Of a DNA stretch of 64,000 bases, positions 51,860 through 61,133 are shown one piece after another; position 1 is the stretch's first letter, and the number at the start of each line of letters is the position of its first letter. Source of the DNA: CAMDTE01 sp034679985. GTDB taxonomy: Bacteria; Bacteroidota; Bacteroidia; Flavobacteriales; Schleiferiaceae. The stretch covers positions 75,098 to 139,097 of the forward strand of contig JAXITR010000001.1 of assembly GCA_034679985.1 (NCBI GenBank), given 5' to 3'. The notes under the pieces are model-generated. The model did no database searches. It worked only from the letters and a program-made list of their open reading frames with translations, and was not told where the DNA came from. The translations under genes and the position numbers were made by a program.

Positions 51860-53292
51860 GCCAAGACGAAATCCTGGAAGGCGTCACCTCCGCCGAGTAC
51901 AAGTACGGTTTTACCACTGATTTTGAGTCCGACAACCTGCCTCCGGGCTTGGACGAGGGCGTGATCCGCGCACTGTCGGCCAAAAAGAACGAACCGGAAT
52001 GGCTGACGGAATGGCGCTTGGAAGCCTTCCGCATTTGGCAGTCCATGGAAGAGCCGGAATGGGCCAACGTTCGGTACACCAAACCGGACTATCAGGCCAT
52101 CTCCTACTATTCCGCACCGGTCAAAAAGCAGGTGAACAGCTTGGACGAGGTGGATCCGGAGTTGCTCAAGACTTTTGAAAAACTGGGCATCAGTTTGGAC
52201 GAACAAAAACGTTTGTCTGGCGTGGCCATGGACGTTGTGGTGGATTCGGTTAGCGTAGCCACCACTTTTAAGGCCACCCTGGCCGAAAAAGGCATCATCT
52301 TTTGCAGCATTTCCGACGCCGTACACGAGCACCCAGAATTGGTGCGCAAGTACTTGGGAACGGTGGTTCCGCGCACGGACAATTTCTTTGCTGCATTGAA
52401 CAGCGCCGTCTTCACGGACGGCAGCTTTTGCTACATCCCCAAAGGCGTGCGTTGCCCCATGGAGCTCTCCACGTACTTCCGCATCAACCAAGCGGGGACG
52501 GGTCAGTTTGAGCGTACATTATTGATTGCAGACCAAGGCAGCTACGTGTCCTACTTGGAAGGTTGCACCGCACCTTCCCGGGACGAAAACCAGCTGCACG
52601 CAGCCGTGGTGGAATTGGTGGCGTTGGACGATGCGGAAATCAAGTATTCGACGGTCCAAAACTGGTACCCGGGCGATGCCGAAGGCAAGGGCGGGGTCTT
52701 CAATTTTGTGACCAAGCGCGGTATTTGCGAGAAGCGCGCCAAAATCTCCTGGACGCAAGTGGAAACCGGTTCTGCCGTTACGTGGAAGTACCCCAGTTGC
52801 ATCTTGAAAGGTGACGACAGCGTGGGCGAATTTTACAGCGTGGCGGTGACCAACCACTACCAACAGGCAGACACGGGCACCAAGATGATTCACTTGGGCA
52901 AGCGCACCAAGAGCACCATCATCAGCAAGGGCATCTGCGCGGGGCACAGCAACGGCAGCTACCGCGGATGGGTGAATTTGGGGCCGCGCGCAGAAGGCCC
53001 GCGAAACTTCTCCCAGTGCGACTCCCTGTTGATGGGCGACGGATGCGGCAGCCACACCTTCCCGTACATCGAGATCCAAAACAAATCCGCTCAAGTAGAA
53101 CATGAGGCCACCACCAGCAAAATTGGGGAGGATCAAATCTTCTACTGCAACCAGCGCGGCATGGACACCGAAGCGGCCATTGCCCTGATTGTCAACGGTT
53201 ACTGCAAAGATGTTTTGAACCAACTCCCCATGGAATTTGCCGTGGAGGCCCAAAAATTACTCGCCATCAGTTTGGAAGGATCCGTCGGATAA
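51856..53292 (+). CDS. sufB: Fe-S cluster assembly protein SufB
   Basis: 478 residues of the SUF scaffold subunit: FYCIPKGVRCPMELSTYFRI-like entry (SFCYIPKGVRCPMELSTYF), the beta-helix core with DQGSYVSYLEGCTAPSRDEN and YSTVQNWYPGDAEGKGGVFN, and the end with EHEATTSKIGEDQIFYCNQR. With SufC and SufD it forms the SufBC2D complex on which clusters are built. It overlaps sufA by 4 bp. The gap to sufC is 34 bp. Confidence 0.97.
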   Translation: MSQDEILEGVTSAEYKYGFTTDFESDNLPPGLDEGVIRALSAKKNEPEWLTEWRLEAFRIWQSMEEPEWANVRYTKPDYQAISYYSAPVKKQVNSLDEVDPELLKTFEKLGISLDEQKRLSGVAMDVVVDSVSVATTFKATLAEKGIIFCSISDAVHEHPELVRKYLGTVVPRTDNFFAALNSAVFTDGSFCYIPKGVRCPMELSTYFRINQAGTGQFERTLLIADQGSYVSYLEGCTAPSRDENQLHAAVVELVALDDAEIKYSTVQNWYPGDAEGKGGVFNFVTKRGICEKRAKISWTQVETGSAVTWKYPSCILKGDDSVGEFYSVAVTNHYQQADTGTKMIHLGKRTKSTIISKGICAGHSNGSYRGWVNLGPRAEGPRNFSQCDSLLMGDGCGSHTFPYIEIQNKSAQVEHEATTSKIGEDQIFYCNQRGMDTEAAIALIVNGYCKDVLNQLPMEFAVEAQKLLAISLEGSVG

Positions 53293-53326
53293 TCCGCAAA
53301 ACCGCCCGAGCGAAACAGAAGAAATC

Positions 53327-54085
53327 ATGCTATCCATTCAAAATTTACAGGCCGGTTTGGCCGACGGAACGTCCATCCTCAAGGGCATTAACTTGGAGGT
53401 TAAACCGGGTGAAGTTCACGCCATAATGGGCCCCAACGGCTCCGGAAAAAGCACCTTGTCCAGCGTGGTGGCCGGTCGGGAAGAATACGAAGTCACCGGC
53501 GGCGATGTTCTTCTGGACGGCGAATCGCTATTGGATTGCTCGCCGGAGGAACGCGCCCACAAGGGGATTTTCTTGAGCTTTCAATACCCCGTGGAAATTC
53601 CGGGAGTGTCCGTCAGCAACTTCATCAAAACCGCGCTGAATGCCCACCGCGCTGCGCGCGGCGAAGGGCCGTTGGAAGCCGCTTTACTGCTGAAAAAAAT
53701 GCGCGAAAAGTTGGAGCTGTTGGAAATGGACAAGAGCTTTTTGAGCCGTTCGTTGAACGAAGGGTTTTCCGGCGGCGAAAAAAAGCGCAACGAAATCTTC
53801 CAAATGGCCATGCTGGAGCCCCGTTTGGCCATTTTGGACGAAACGGACAGCGGCCTGGATATTGACGCCTTGCGCATTGTGGCCCAAGGGGTTAACGCTT
53901 TGAAGAGCCCAACCAATGCGGTGGTGGTCATCACCCACTACCAGCGTTTGTTGGACTACATCGTTCCGGACTACGTGCACGTTTTGCTCAACGGAAAAAT
54001 CGTCAAAAGCGGCACCAAAGATTTGGCGCTGGAGTTGGAGGAGCGCGGGTACGACTGGATCAAAAAAGAAAACGCCGGCAAATAA
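53327..54085 (+). CDS. sufC: Fe-S assembly ATPase SufC
   Basis: 252 residues from ATG 53327; the longer frame upstream runs inside sufB. ABC-type ATPase: Walker A GPNGSGKST (Lys41), the SufC-type Q-loop FLSFQYPVEIPGV, signature FSGGEKKRNE and Walker B LAILDETDSGLDIDAL, VITHYQRLLDY as switch. Soluble, with no membrane partner, it powers shape changes in the SufBC2D scaffold. The stop shares one base with the sufD ATG (TAATG). Confidence 0.98.
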   Translation: MLSIQNLQAGLADGTSILKGINLEVKPGEVHAIMGPNGSGKSTLSSVVAGREEYEVTGGDVLLDGESLLDCSPEERAHKGIFLSFQYPVEIPGVSVSNFIKTALNAHRAARGEGPLEAALLLKKMREKLELLEMDKSFLSRSLNEGFSGGEKKRNEIFQMAMLEPRLAILDETDSGLDIDALRIVAQGVNALKSPTNAVVVITHYQRLLDYIVPDYVHVLLNGKIVKSGTKDLALELEERGYDWIKKENAGK

Positions 54086-55395
54086 TGCACAATACGTTGC
54101 TGAATTTATACGCGGAACACGAGGCAGACTTGGCCCGGGAAAGCGGCGATGCGGTTGCGTCCAAACGACGTGCGGCCATCGATCGATTTGAGGCGTTGGG
54201 CTTTCCCACCAAGCACTGGGAATCCTGGAAGTACACTTCGCTGAAAACCACCCTTGCGACGGAATACACCACCGTGCCACCGTTTGCCTCTGCGAGCCAA
54301 CACGCTCTGGAGTTTAAGGACCTGGAATCCTACTTTTTGGACGAGTTGGACGCCTACCGCGTGGTGTTCGTCAACGGCGTCTATTCTTCTTGGCTGAGCA
54401 GCACAACTCACCAAGGCATCGACGTGTGCACGCTGGGCAGCTCATGGCGCAAATCCCCCGAGTGGTTGGCGGAAAACTTTGCCGCATTGGACGAATTGGA
54501 CGAGCCCTTGGTGCTCCTGAACCGCGCTTTGGCCCGGGAAGGCGCCCTGGTGCACGTCCCCAAGAATACTGCCGCAGACAAGCCCATCCAAATCTTCTAC
54601 TTCACCACGGCGGACGAGCCGATGTTTGCCCAAGTGCGCAACATCGTAGTGGTAGAGACCGGAGCGCGCGTGGAAATCGTGGAGCGGCACCAAGCACTCA
54701 ACGGTAAAGCCCACTGGACCAACGCCGTCACGGAAATTCGCGTGGCGCCCAACGCTCACGTTCGGTACACCAAATTGCAAAACGACGTTTCCACGGCCAC
54801 GCTCACGGACGCCACTTTTGTGCACCAAGCGGCGGACAGCACGGCCGTCGTCAATACCTTCAGTTTCGGCGGAAAACTCACCCGCAACGACCTTCGCTTC
54901 CATCTGGCCGGTTCTAATGCGGAGGCGCATTTGCATGGATTAACCCTCATCAACGGCGACGAGCACGTGGACCACCGCACTTTTGTGGACCACGCCGTGC
55001 CCCATTGCACCAGCCACGAGGTGTACAAAGGAGTGTACGACGGCCGTTCCCACGGGGTCTTCAACGGACAAATCATGGTGCGTCCGCAAGCGCAAAAGAC
55101 CCTCGCCTTTCAGCAAAACGACAACCTGTTGTTGAACGACCGCGCGCAGATTGATACCAAGCCGCAGTTGGAGATTTTTGCCGACGACGTCAAGTGTTCC
55201 CACGGCTGCACCGTGGGCCAGCTGGACGCCGACGCCCTCTTTTACTTACGTGCCCGCGGAATCCCCGAAACCGAAGCACGCGCCCTGCTCATGCTGGCCT
55301 TTGCCAACGATGCCTTGGCGCAGGTGGAACTTCCCGCATTGGAACGCAAACTCCACGCATTGATCCACAAAAAGCTCGGCGTTGCGGTAGCCTAA
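54085..55395 (+). CDS. sufD: Fe-S cluster assembly protein SufD
   Basis: 436 residues. It is the scaffold paralogue of SufB, with a helical N-terminus (FPTKHWESWKYTSLKTTL), a beta-helix (HGLTLINGDEHVDHRTFVDH, HCTSHEVYKGVYDGRSHGVF) and the C-terminal DDVKCSHGCTVGQLDADALF, ARGIPETEARALLMLAFA segment. It assists SufB in iron acquisition and complex formation. It directly follows sufC with a one-base overlap and ends the operon; sufS and sufE are not next to it, unlike in most Bacteroidota. Confidence 0.96.
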   Translation: MHNTLLNLYAEHEADLARESGDAVASKRRAAIDRFEALGFPTKHWESWKYTSLKTTLATEYTTVPPFASASQHALEFKDLESYFLDELDAYRVVFVNGVYSSWLSSTTHQGIDVCTLGSSWRKSPEWLAENFAALDELDEPLVLLNRALAREGALVHVPKNTAADKPIQIFYFTTADEPMFAQVRNIVVVETGARVEIVERHQALNGKAHWTNAVTEIRVAPNAHVRYTKLQNDVSTATLTDATFVHQAADSTAVVNTFSFGGKLTRNDLRFHLAGSNAEAHLHGLTLINGDEHVDHRTFVDHAVPHCTSHEVYKGVYDGRSHGVFNGQIMVRPQAQKTLAFQQNDNLLLNDRAQIDTKPQLEIFADDVKCSHGCTVGQLDADALFYLRARGIPETEARALLMLAFANDALAQVELPALERKLHALIHKKLGVAVA

Positions 55396-55421
55396 AGACC
55401 CCAAGAGGTCGTCAAATTCCT

Positions 55422-55429
55422 TATCTTCG
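55422..55429 (+). promoter_or_regulatory. -7 box TATCTTCG of the DUF2723 gene
   Basis: One mismatch from consensus, 29 bases before the ATG at 55459, within the 63-bp gap after sufD. Confidence 0.4.
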
Positions 55430-55458
55430 TTCGCTCAAAGCGTGAAAACAGCCAGCGA

Positions 55459-58400
55459 ATGAATGCTTCTTCCTACCAACGCATCAACAACCTACTCGGT
55501 TGGTTGGTGTTTGTGATTGCCAGCGCCACCTACGTCCTAACGGTAGAGCCTACCACCAGTTTCTGGGACTGCGGCGAATACATTGCGACCTCGGTCAAAC
55601 TGCAGGTGGGACACCCTCCCGGAGCGCCGTTGTTCCAGTTGATGGGCGCGGTTGTGGCCAACTTGTTGGCCGGTGACGTAACGCAGCAGGCGTACTACGT
55701 GAACCTGCTGTCTGCGTTTTCGTCCAGCTTCACCATTTTATTCCTCTTTTGGTCCATCACGGCCATCGCCAAGCGCTTGATTGCGCGATTGGGCGAACAA
55801 ACCCCGGCCCGTACCGTCGCTATTTTTGGTGCTGGTGCAGTGGGTGCCTTGGCCTACACGTTTTCCGACTCCTTTTGGTTCAGCGCCGTTGAAGGCGAAG
55901 TTTACGCCATGAGCTCGTTCTTCACGGCCTTGGCCTTCTGGGCCGGTCTGAAGTGGGAAGCAGCGGTGGACCACGATCCCTACGCCAACCGCTGGTTGTT
56001 GCTCGTGGCTTATGCCGTGGGCCTCACCGTGGGCGTGCACATTTTGGCCTTCCTCGTCATTCCGGCGGTGGTCATGGTGGTGTACTACAAGCTCTATAAA
56101 GACCGTTCCTGGAAAGGATTCTTGGTAGCCAATACGGTTTCTGTGGCGGTCCTGGCCTTCGTTTTTGCCATCATCATTCCGTTCATCCTGAAGGTATTTG
56201 GCTTCTTGGAAATACAGTCGGTCAATACCGTAGGACTCCCCAAGAACTCCGGTACCCTGCTGGCGTTTGGCCTGTTTGTGGGCGCCGTGGTATACGGCTT
56301 GCAGTGGGCCAAAAAAACCAACAAGCCCCTCATCTCGCAAGGAATTCTGGCGGTAGTGTTCATCATGATTGGGTACTCCACCTTCTTGACCTTGGCCATT
56401 CGTTCGAACACCAATACACCCATCGACGAAAACAATCCCGAAGACGCCATTTCTTTGCTGGCGTACTACAACCGCGAGCAGTACGGCGACTGGCCTGTTT
56501 TGTACGGACAGAGCTTCAACGCTCCTCTGGACCCGCAACAGCCCTACAAAGACGGCAAGCCTACCTACGCGTTCAGCGAGGAAACTGGTAAATACGAAGT
56601 GACCAACGACGGCAAGGCGTCGGTGCCCAACTACGACAAGCGGTACATCGGCTTCTTCCCGCGGATGTGGTCGGACCAGTCCGACCACGTGCAGAACTAC
56701 ATGAGTTTGATGAAAATCGCGGACAAGGACGCCCCAATTTCCTTTGGGAAGCACTTTTCCTTCTTCGTGAAGTACCAACTTGGTCAACTGTGGTTCCGCT
56801 ACTTCATGTGGAATTTTGCCGGACGCCAAAACGACGAGCAAAATCGCTACGAATTCACCAAAGGCAACTGGATCACGGGCATTACGTTCTGGGACGAAGC
56901 GCGTTTGGGCCCGCAAGACAACCAGCCGACGTTCCTCAAAAACAACCCGGCCCGAAACGTTTATTATGCACTTCCGCTTGTTCTGGGCTTGGTGGGGCTC
57001 TTTTTCCAGTTCTCCAAAGACAAAGACCACACCTGGGTGTTGACCTCGTTGTTCCTCTTTACGGGCATCGCGGTTGCAGTCTACACCAACCAAAAGCCGT
57101 TTGAACCGCGCGAGCGGGACTACGCCTTTGTGGGCTCCTTCTACGTCTTTGCCATTTGGATTGGTCTGGGTGTGGTGGCCCTCGTGGAGTGGCTGGGCAA
57201 GTTGCGTTCCACAGCCACAGCGGCCTTGGTTACCGCGGCTATGCTCGTAGCGGTTCCGGGCCTCATGGCACAACAAAACTGGGACGACCACAACCGTTCC
57301 AACCGCTACACCGCACGGGACATTGCCAAAGCCTACTTGGATTCCTGCGAAAAGAACGCCATTTTGTTCACCAACGGAGACAACGACACCTTCCCTTTGT
57401 GGTACGTACAAGAGGTAGAAGGCTACCGAACGGACGTTCGCATTGTGAACCTTTCCCTGCTCAACACGGACTGGTACATCGACATGATGAAGCGCAAGTA
57501 CTACGAAGGCGCGCCAGTGCCCTTCCGCTTTGAAAAAAGCCAGTACGTGCAGGGCACGCGCGATGTGCTCTTCTACCAAGACATTGGCGTTCAAGGACGC
57601 TGGTACGTAGAAGACTTTTTGAATTGGACCCGTCGGGACGATGCCGCCACCAAGTTCACGGCCTACCAAGGCACGGAGGCGCCCAAGCAGTTCTCCTTCT
57701 TCCCCCAGAAGAAATGGCGCATTCCGGTCAACAAAGAGCAGGTTCTCAAGAACAACGTAGTACCCGCAGACCAGGCGGACCGCATTTTGGAGTACATCGA
57801 TTGGGACTGGGGGTCCAGCGTGGTGTCTAAGCGTGATTTGATGCTGATTGACCTCTTGGCCAACAACGACTGGTCCCGTCCGATTTACTTCAGCACCACG
57901 GTAGGATCCACGGCCAGCGGATTCTTCTGGCTGACGCCGTATTTCCGTTTGGAAGGTTTGGCGTACCGTTTTGTTCCCGTAAAAAGCTCCACCCCCGAAG
58001 GTTCGTACGACTTTGGCGACGTGAACGCCGAGGCTTGCTACAACTTGATGGTGAACCCGAAGAACGAGGCCGGTAAATTCCTGTACGGAAATATGGAAGA
58101 TCCCAACGTTTACTTGGACGAAACCAACCGCCGCTTATGCTTCAACTTGCGCACCTCGTTTGGGCGTGCAGCATCCACGTTGGCCATCCAAGGCCAAAAC
58201 AAGAAGGCCATTGAAATGCTGGACTTTGGCATGCAAAAAATGCCCGTAGAACGCTTTGGCTACGACTACTTCTTGCTCAGCATGATTGAGGGCTACTTCC
58301 GCGCCGGCGCTAAAGACAAAGCCAATAAGTTGGTGGACGGTTTTGCTTCCTCGCTGGACGAAAACCTCAGCTACTACGCGCAATACCGTGGCGCCAAGCG

Positions 58401-58557
58401 CTCGTTTGTGTCCCAAGACATCGAAGGCGATTTGCAGTACTACCAAATGCTGGTGCGTTTGTCTTCCGCGTACAACGGAGGCAATTTTGATCCGGCCAAA
58501 ATGCAAAGCGATCCGCTGTTTGCGCGCTACGCGGAGCAGGCTTCTAAGTTTCAATAA
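55459..58557 (+). CDS. DUF2723 family membrane protein (PMT/GT-C-like)
   Basis: 1032 residues. The N-terminal ~600 contain about 12 membrane helices and the family hallmark SFWDCGEYIATSVKLQVGHP with GAPLFQLMGAVVANL, resembling protein O-mannosyltransferase (GT-C) active-site loops, so it may transfer a lipid-linked sugar to protein or lipid at the periplasmic face. The C-terminal ~430 residues are soluble, with NGDNDTFPLWYVQEVEGYRT, FLLSNDWSRPIYFSTT-like (NNDWSRPIYFSTTVG) and TPR-like helices at the end. The family is large and nearly universal in Bacteroidota; its substrate is unknown. A strong bidirectional terminator follows. Confidence 0.9.
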   Translation: MNASSYQRINNLLGWLVFVIASATYVLTVEPTTSFWDCGEYIATSVKLQVGHPPGAPLFQLMGAVVANLLAGDVTQQAYYVNLLSAFSSSFTILFLFWSITAIAKRLIARLGEQTPARTVAIFGAGAVGALAYTFSDSFWFSAVEGEVYAMSSFFTALAFWAGLKWEAAVDHDPYANRWLLLVAYAVGLTVGVHILAFLVIPAVVMVVYYKLYKDRSWKGFLVANTVSVAVLAFVFAIIIPFILKVFGFLEIQSVNTVGLPKNSGTLLAFGLFVGAVVYGLQWAKKTNKPLISQGILAVVFIMIGYSTFLTLAIRSNTNTPIDENNPEDAISLLAYYNREQYGDWPVLYGQSFNAPLDPQQPYKDGKPTYAFSEETGKYEVTNDGKASVPNYDKRYIGFFPRMWSDQSDHVQNYMSLMKIADKDAPISFGKHFSFFVKYQLGQLWFRYFMWNFAGRQNDEQNRYEFTKGNWITGITFWDEARLGPQDNQPTFLKNNPARNVYYALPLVLGLVGLFFQFSKDKDHTWVLTSLFLFTGIAVAVYTNQKPFEPRERDYAFVGSFYVFAIWIGLGVVALVEWLGKLRSTATAALVTAAMLVAVPGLMAQQNWDDHNRSNRYTARDIAKAYLDSCEKNAILFTNGDNDTFPLWYVQEVEGYRTDVRIVNLSLLNTDWYIDMMKRKYYEGAPVPFRFEKSQYVQGTRDVLFYQDIGVQGRWYVEDFLNWTRRDDAATKFTAYQGTEAPKQFSFFPQKKWRIPVNKEQVLKNNVVPADQADRILEYIDWDWGSSVVSKRDLMLIDLLANNDWSRPIYFSTTVGSTASGFFWLTPYFRLEGLAYRFVPVKSSTPEGSYDFGDVNAEACYNLMVNPKNEAGKFLYGNMEDPNVYLDETNRRLCFNLRTSFGRAASTLAIQGQNKKAIEMLDFGMQKMPVERFGYDYFLLSMIEGYFRAGAKDKANKLVDGFASSLDENLSYYAQYRGAKRSFVSQDIEGDLQYYQMLVRLSSAYNGGNFDPAKMQSDPLFARYAEQASKFQ

Positions 58558-58574
58558 GGCGCCAAATACGCTTT

Positions 58575-58616
58575 AAAAAGAGGGGCCCGGCGCTTGCGCG
58601 CCGGGCCCCTCTTTTT
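58575..58616. terminator. Bidirectional intrinsic terminator between DUF2723 and thiL
   Basis: A perfect 19-bp stem (arms 58575-58593 and 58598-58616, GC core GGGGCCCGGCGC) with a 4-base TTGC loop. It has five A before and five T after, so both converging genes can end here. A smaller GCGCGC hairpin follows at about 58627-58643. Confidence 0.93.
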
Positions 58617-58646
58617 GGTCTTTGCCGCGCGCGGTGCGCGCGCCTC

Positions 58647-59687
58647 CTACTGGTGCTGAAACCCTTGCGCCTTCAGCTCCACCTCTTGGCCGGAATTCAA
58701 CACCAACCAGCGTTGGGGTGACTCCGTCAGGTGGCCAATGGCCGTCAGGTTGGGATTGCCCTTGATCTTGTCCCAGTCGGACAAAGGAACCGTGAAGAGC
58801 AATTCGTAGTCCTCGCCGCCGTTCAGTGCGGCCGTGATGGGGTTGATGCCAAACTCTTCCGCCAAACGGATGACGGTGGGGTCCATGGGGATCTTGGCTT
58901 CAAAAAGCTTGCAGCCCAAGCCGGAGGCGTCGCACAGGTGCAGAACCTCAGACGAGAGACCGTCGGACACATCAATCAGGGAAGTTGGGCGCACGTCCAA
59001 ATCGCGGAGGAGTCGGATCATGTCTACCCGCGGCTCCGGCTTCAATTGGCGCTCCAAAACGTACTCGTGGCCCTGAAGCTCCGGCTGCAGATTGGGATTG
59101 GCCTGCCAAGCGGCTTTCTCCCGCTCCAGAACCTGCAAACCCAAATACGCCGCGCCCAAATCGCCCGTAACCACCAACAAATCCGTGGCGGAAGCGCCGG
59201 ACCGACGCACCGCAGTGCCCCGCTGCACGTGGCCGATGGCCGTAACGGACAGCATCAAGCCGGTTTGACTGGAGGTGGTATCGCCCCCCACCAAGTCCAC
59301 GCCGTAGCGATCGCACGCCAAATACAGGCCGTGGTAGATTTCCTCCAAGGCCTCCACGGGGAAGCGATTGCTGACGGCCAAGCCCACCAACAACTGCGAC
59401 GGTGTTGCGTTCATGGCGCAGAGGTCGGACAGATTGACGGCCGCTGCCTTGTAGCCCAAATGCTTGAGGGGCGTGTAGGAAAGATCAAAATGCACCCCCT
59501 CCAACAGGAGGTCCTTGGTGACCACCACCTCGGAATCGGGTCCAAAATCCAGCACGGCGGCGTCGTCTCCCACCCCCAAAACGGAAGTGGTGTTCTTCAG
59601 GGAAATGGCTTCCGTGAGGCGCTGAATCAGCCCGAACTCGCCCAAAGCGGACAACGGGGTTTTTTGGGGAGTCGGTTCTTCTATCAT
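58647..59687 (-). CDS. thiL: Thiamine-monophosphate kinase
   Basis: 346 residues. It phosphorylates thiamine monophosphate to the active diphosphate. Motifs: GVGDDAAVLDF (ATP and Mg binding), HFDLSYTPLKHLGYKAAAVN, LSDLCAMNATPSQLLVGLAV, GGDTTSSQTGLMLSVTAIG and the DVSDGLSSEVLHLCDASGLG region near the C-terminus with NGGEDYELLFTV. Length is typical. No other thiamine gene is adjacent. GAAATTTG lies 4 bases before the ATG, a -7-like element with one change in the TA, so the mRNA may be leaderless. It is divergent from gdhA. Confidence 0.95.
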   Translation of the reverse strand: MIEEPTPQKTPLSALGEFGLIQRLTEAISLKNTTSVLGVGDDAAVLDFGPDSEVVVTKDLLLEGVHFDLSYTPLKHLGYKAAAVNLSDLCAMNATPSQLLVGLAVSNRFPVEALEEIYHGLYLACDRYGVDLVGGDTTSSQTGLMLSVTAIGHVQRGTAVRRSGASATDLLVVTGDLGAAYLGLQVLEREKAAWQANPNLQPELQGHEYVLERQLKPEPRVDMIRLLRDLDVRPTSLIDVSDGLSSEVLHLCDASGLGCKLFEAKIPMDPTVIRLAEEFGINPITAALNGGEDYELLFTVPLSDWDKIKGNPNLTAIGHLTESPQRWLVLNSGQEVELKAQGFQHQ

Positions 59688-59703
59688 GGCACAAATTTCG
59701 CAC

Positions 59704-59711
59704 TACCTTTG
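59704..59711 (+). promoter_or_regulatory. -7 box TACCTTTG of gdhA
   Basis: Exact TAnnTTTG match, 16 bases before the ATG at 59728, in the 40-bp gap divergent from thiL. Confidence 0.65.
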
Positions 59712-59727
59712 CATTAAATATCAACCC

Positions 59728-61083
59728 ATGGCTCAGAAATATCAAGCCCAAATTGACGCGTTCATGGAAACCGTGCGCCAGCGCAACGGAAATGAACCGG
59801 AATTCTTGCAGGCCGTTCACGAAGTGGCCGAATCGGTTATTCCTTTTATCGAGGAAAACCCCAAGTACAAGACCGCCAAGATCTTGGAACGCATTGTGGA
59901 GCCCGAGCGCACCATCTTGTTCCGTGTGCCCTGGACTACGGACAGCGGCGAGGTCATGGTGAACCGCGGCTACCGCGTGGAGTTCAACAGCGCCATCGGC
60001 CCCTACAAAGGCGGTTTGCGCTTCCACCCCACGGTGAACCTGTCTGTATTGAAGTTCTTGGGCTTCGAGCAAATCTTCAAAAATTCCTTGACCACGTTGC
60101 CCATGGGCGGCGGCAAGGGAGGTTCCGACTTCGATCCCAAAGGCAAGTCCGACGCCGAAGTAATGCGTTTCTGCCAGTCCTTCATGACGGAATTGGCCCG
60201 CCACATCGGTCCGGACACGGACGTTCCCGCCGGTGACATCGGCGTGGGCGGTCGCGAAATCGGCTACATGTTTGGCCAGTACAAGCGTTTGCGCAACGAA
60301 TTTACCGGCGTTTTGACCGGTAAGGGTCGCAACTGGGGCGGTTCTTTGATCCGTCCGGAAGCAACCGGTTACGGCACCGTGTACTTCGCACAGGAAATGT
60401 TGGCCACCAAGGGAATGGACTTCAAAGGCAAAACCGCTGTGGTTTCCGGTTCCGGCAACGTGGCGCAGTACGCTGTTGAGAAGCTGAACGAATTGGGCGC
60501 CAAGGTTTTGACCATGTCCGACTCCTCCGGTTACATCATCGACCAAGACGGCATCGACGCCGACAAATTGGCCCACGTGATGGACATCAAGAACGTGAAG
60601 CGCGGCCGCATCAGCGAATACACCGCCAAGTACCCGAACGCCAAGTTTGTTGCCGGCAAAACCCCTTGGGGCGAGGCGTGCGACATGGCCTTCCCGTGCG
60701 CCACGCAAAACGAATTGAACGGCGACAACGCCAAGGCCCTCATCGCCAACGGCGTGAAGTGCATTGCCGAAGGCGCCAACATGCCTTCCACTCCGGAAGC
60801 CATTGAAGCTTTTGCTGCTGCGCGTGTGTTGTTCAGCCCGGGTAAGGCATCCAACGCCGGTGGCGTAGCGACGTCTGGCTTGGAAATGTCCCAAAACTCC
60901 TTGCGTTTGTCTTGGACGCGCGAAGAGGTGGACGGACGTCTGCACCAAATCATGAAAGACATCCACGCTTCTTGCGTGAAGTTCGGTGCCCGCGAAGACG
61001 GTTCCATCGACTACGTAAAAGGCGCCAACTTGGCCGGCTTCGTGAAAGTTGCCGACGCCATGTTGGATCAAGGTCTGGTTTAA
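59728..61083 (+). CDS. gdhA: Glutamate dehydrogenase (GdhA type, probably NADP-dependent)
   Basis: 451 residues from ATG 59728 (MAQKYQAQIDAFMETVRQRN); the upstream frame is only leader. Hexameric GDH of the E. coli GdhA class: substrate region GPYKGGLRFHPTVNLSVLKF, catalytic Lys130 in PMGGGKGGSDFDPKG, DVPAGDIGVGGREIGYMFGQ and the coenzyme fold VVSGSGNVAQYA. A Ser rather than an acidic residue at the end of the dinucleotide fold (TMSDSSGYI) fits NADP use. It makes glutamate from 2-oxoglutarate and ammonia. Its terminator at 61155-61182 lies inside the next open frame. Confidence 0.96.
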   Translation: MAQKYQAQIDAFMETVRQRNGNEPEFLQAVHEVAESVIPFIEENPKYKTAKILERIVEPERTILFRVPWTTDSGEVMVNRGYRVEFNSAIGPYKGGLRFHPTVNLSVLKFLGFEQIFKNSLTTLPMGGGKGGSDFDPKGKSDAEVMRFCQSFMTELARHIGPDTDVPAGDIGVGGREIGYMFGQYKRLRNEFTGVLTGKGRNWGGSLIRPEATGYGTVYFAQEMLATKGMDFKGKTAVVSGSGNVAQYAVEKLNELGAKVLTMSDSSGYIIDQDGIDADKLAHVMDIKNVKRGRISEYTAKYPNAKFVAGKTPWGEACDMAFPCATQNELNGDNAKALIANGVKCIAEGANMPSTPEAIEAFAAARVLFSPGKASNAGGVATSGLEMSQNSLRLSWTREEVDGRLHQIMKDIHASCVKFGAREDGSIDYVKGANLAGFVKVADAMLDQGLV

Positions 61084-61121
61084 TCCTTCGGCCGCCGGCC
61101 TACCGGCGGCGCGAAGCGCCG

Positions 61122-61129
61122 TACCTTCG
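61122..61129 (+). promoter_or_regulatory. -7 box TACCTTCG 4 bases before the ATG at 61134
   Basis: One mismatch from consensus. Four bases (GAAC) separate it from the start of the YwqK-like lipoprotein gene. A GCCGCCGG / CCGGCGGC stem lies just upstream at 61091-61110. Confidence 0.45.
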
Positions 61130-61133
61130 GAAC

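Noticed and set aside
55738..57669. 643-codon minus-strand frame opposite the DUF2723 gene
   Set aside because: The plus strand encodes a recognised membrane protein with family motifs over the same range; the minus-strand product has no coherent domain and skewed composition.
59485..61071. 528-codon open frame on the minus strand opposite gdhA and thiL's start
   Set aside because: It is antisense to a clear glutamate dehydrogenase. Its translation is His/Val/Gly/Gln-rich without family motifs, as expected from the GC-biased third codon positions of gdhA.
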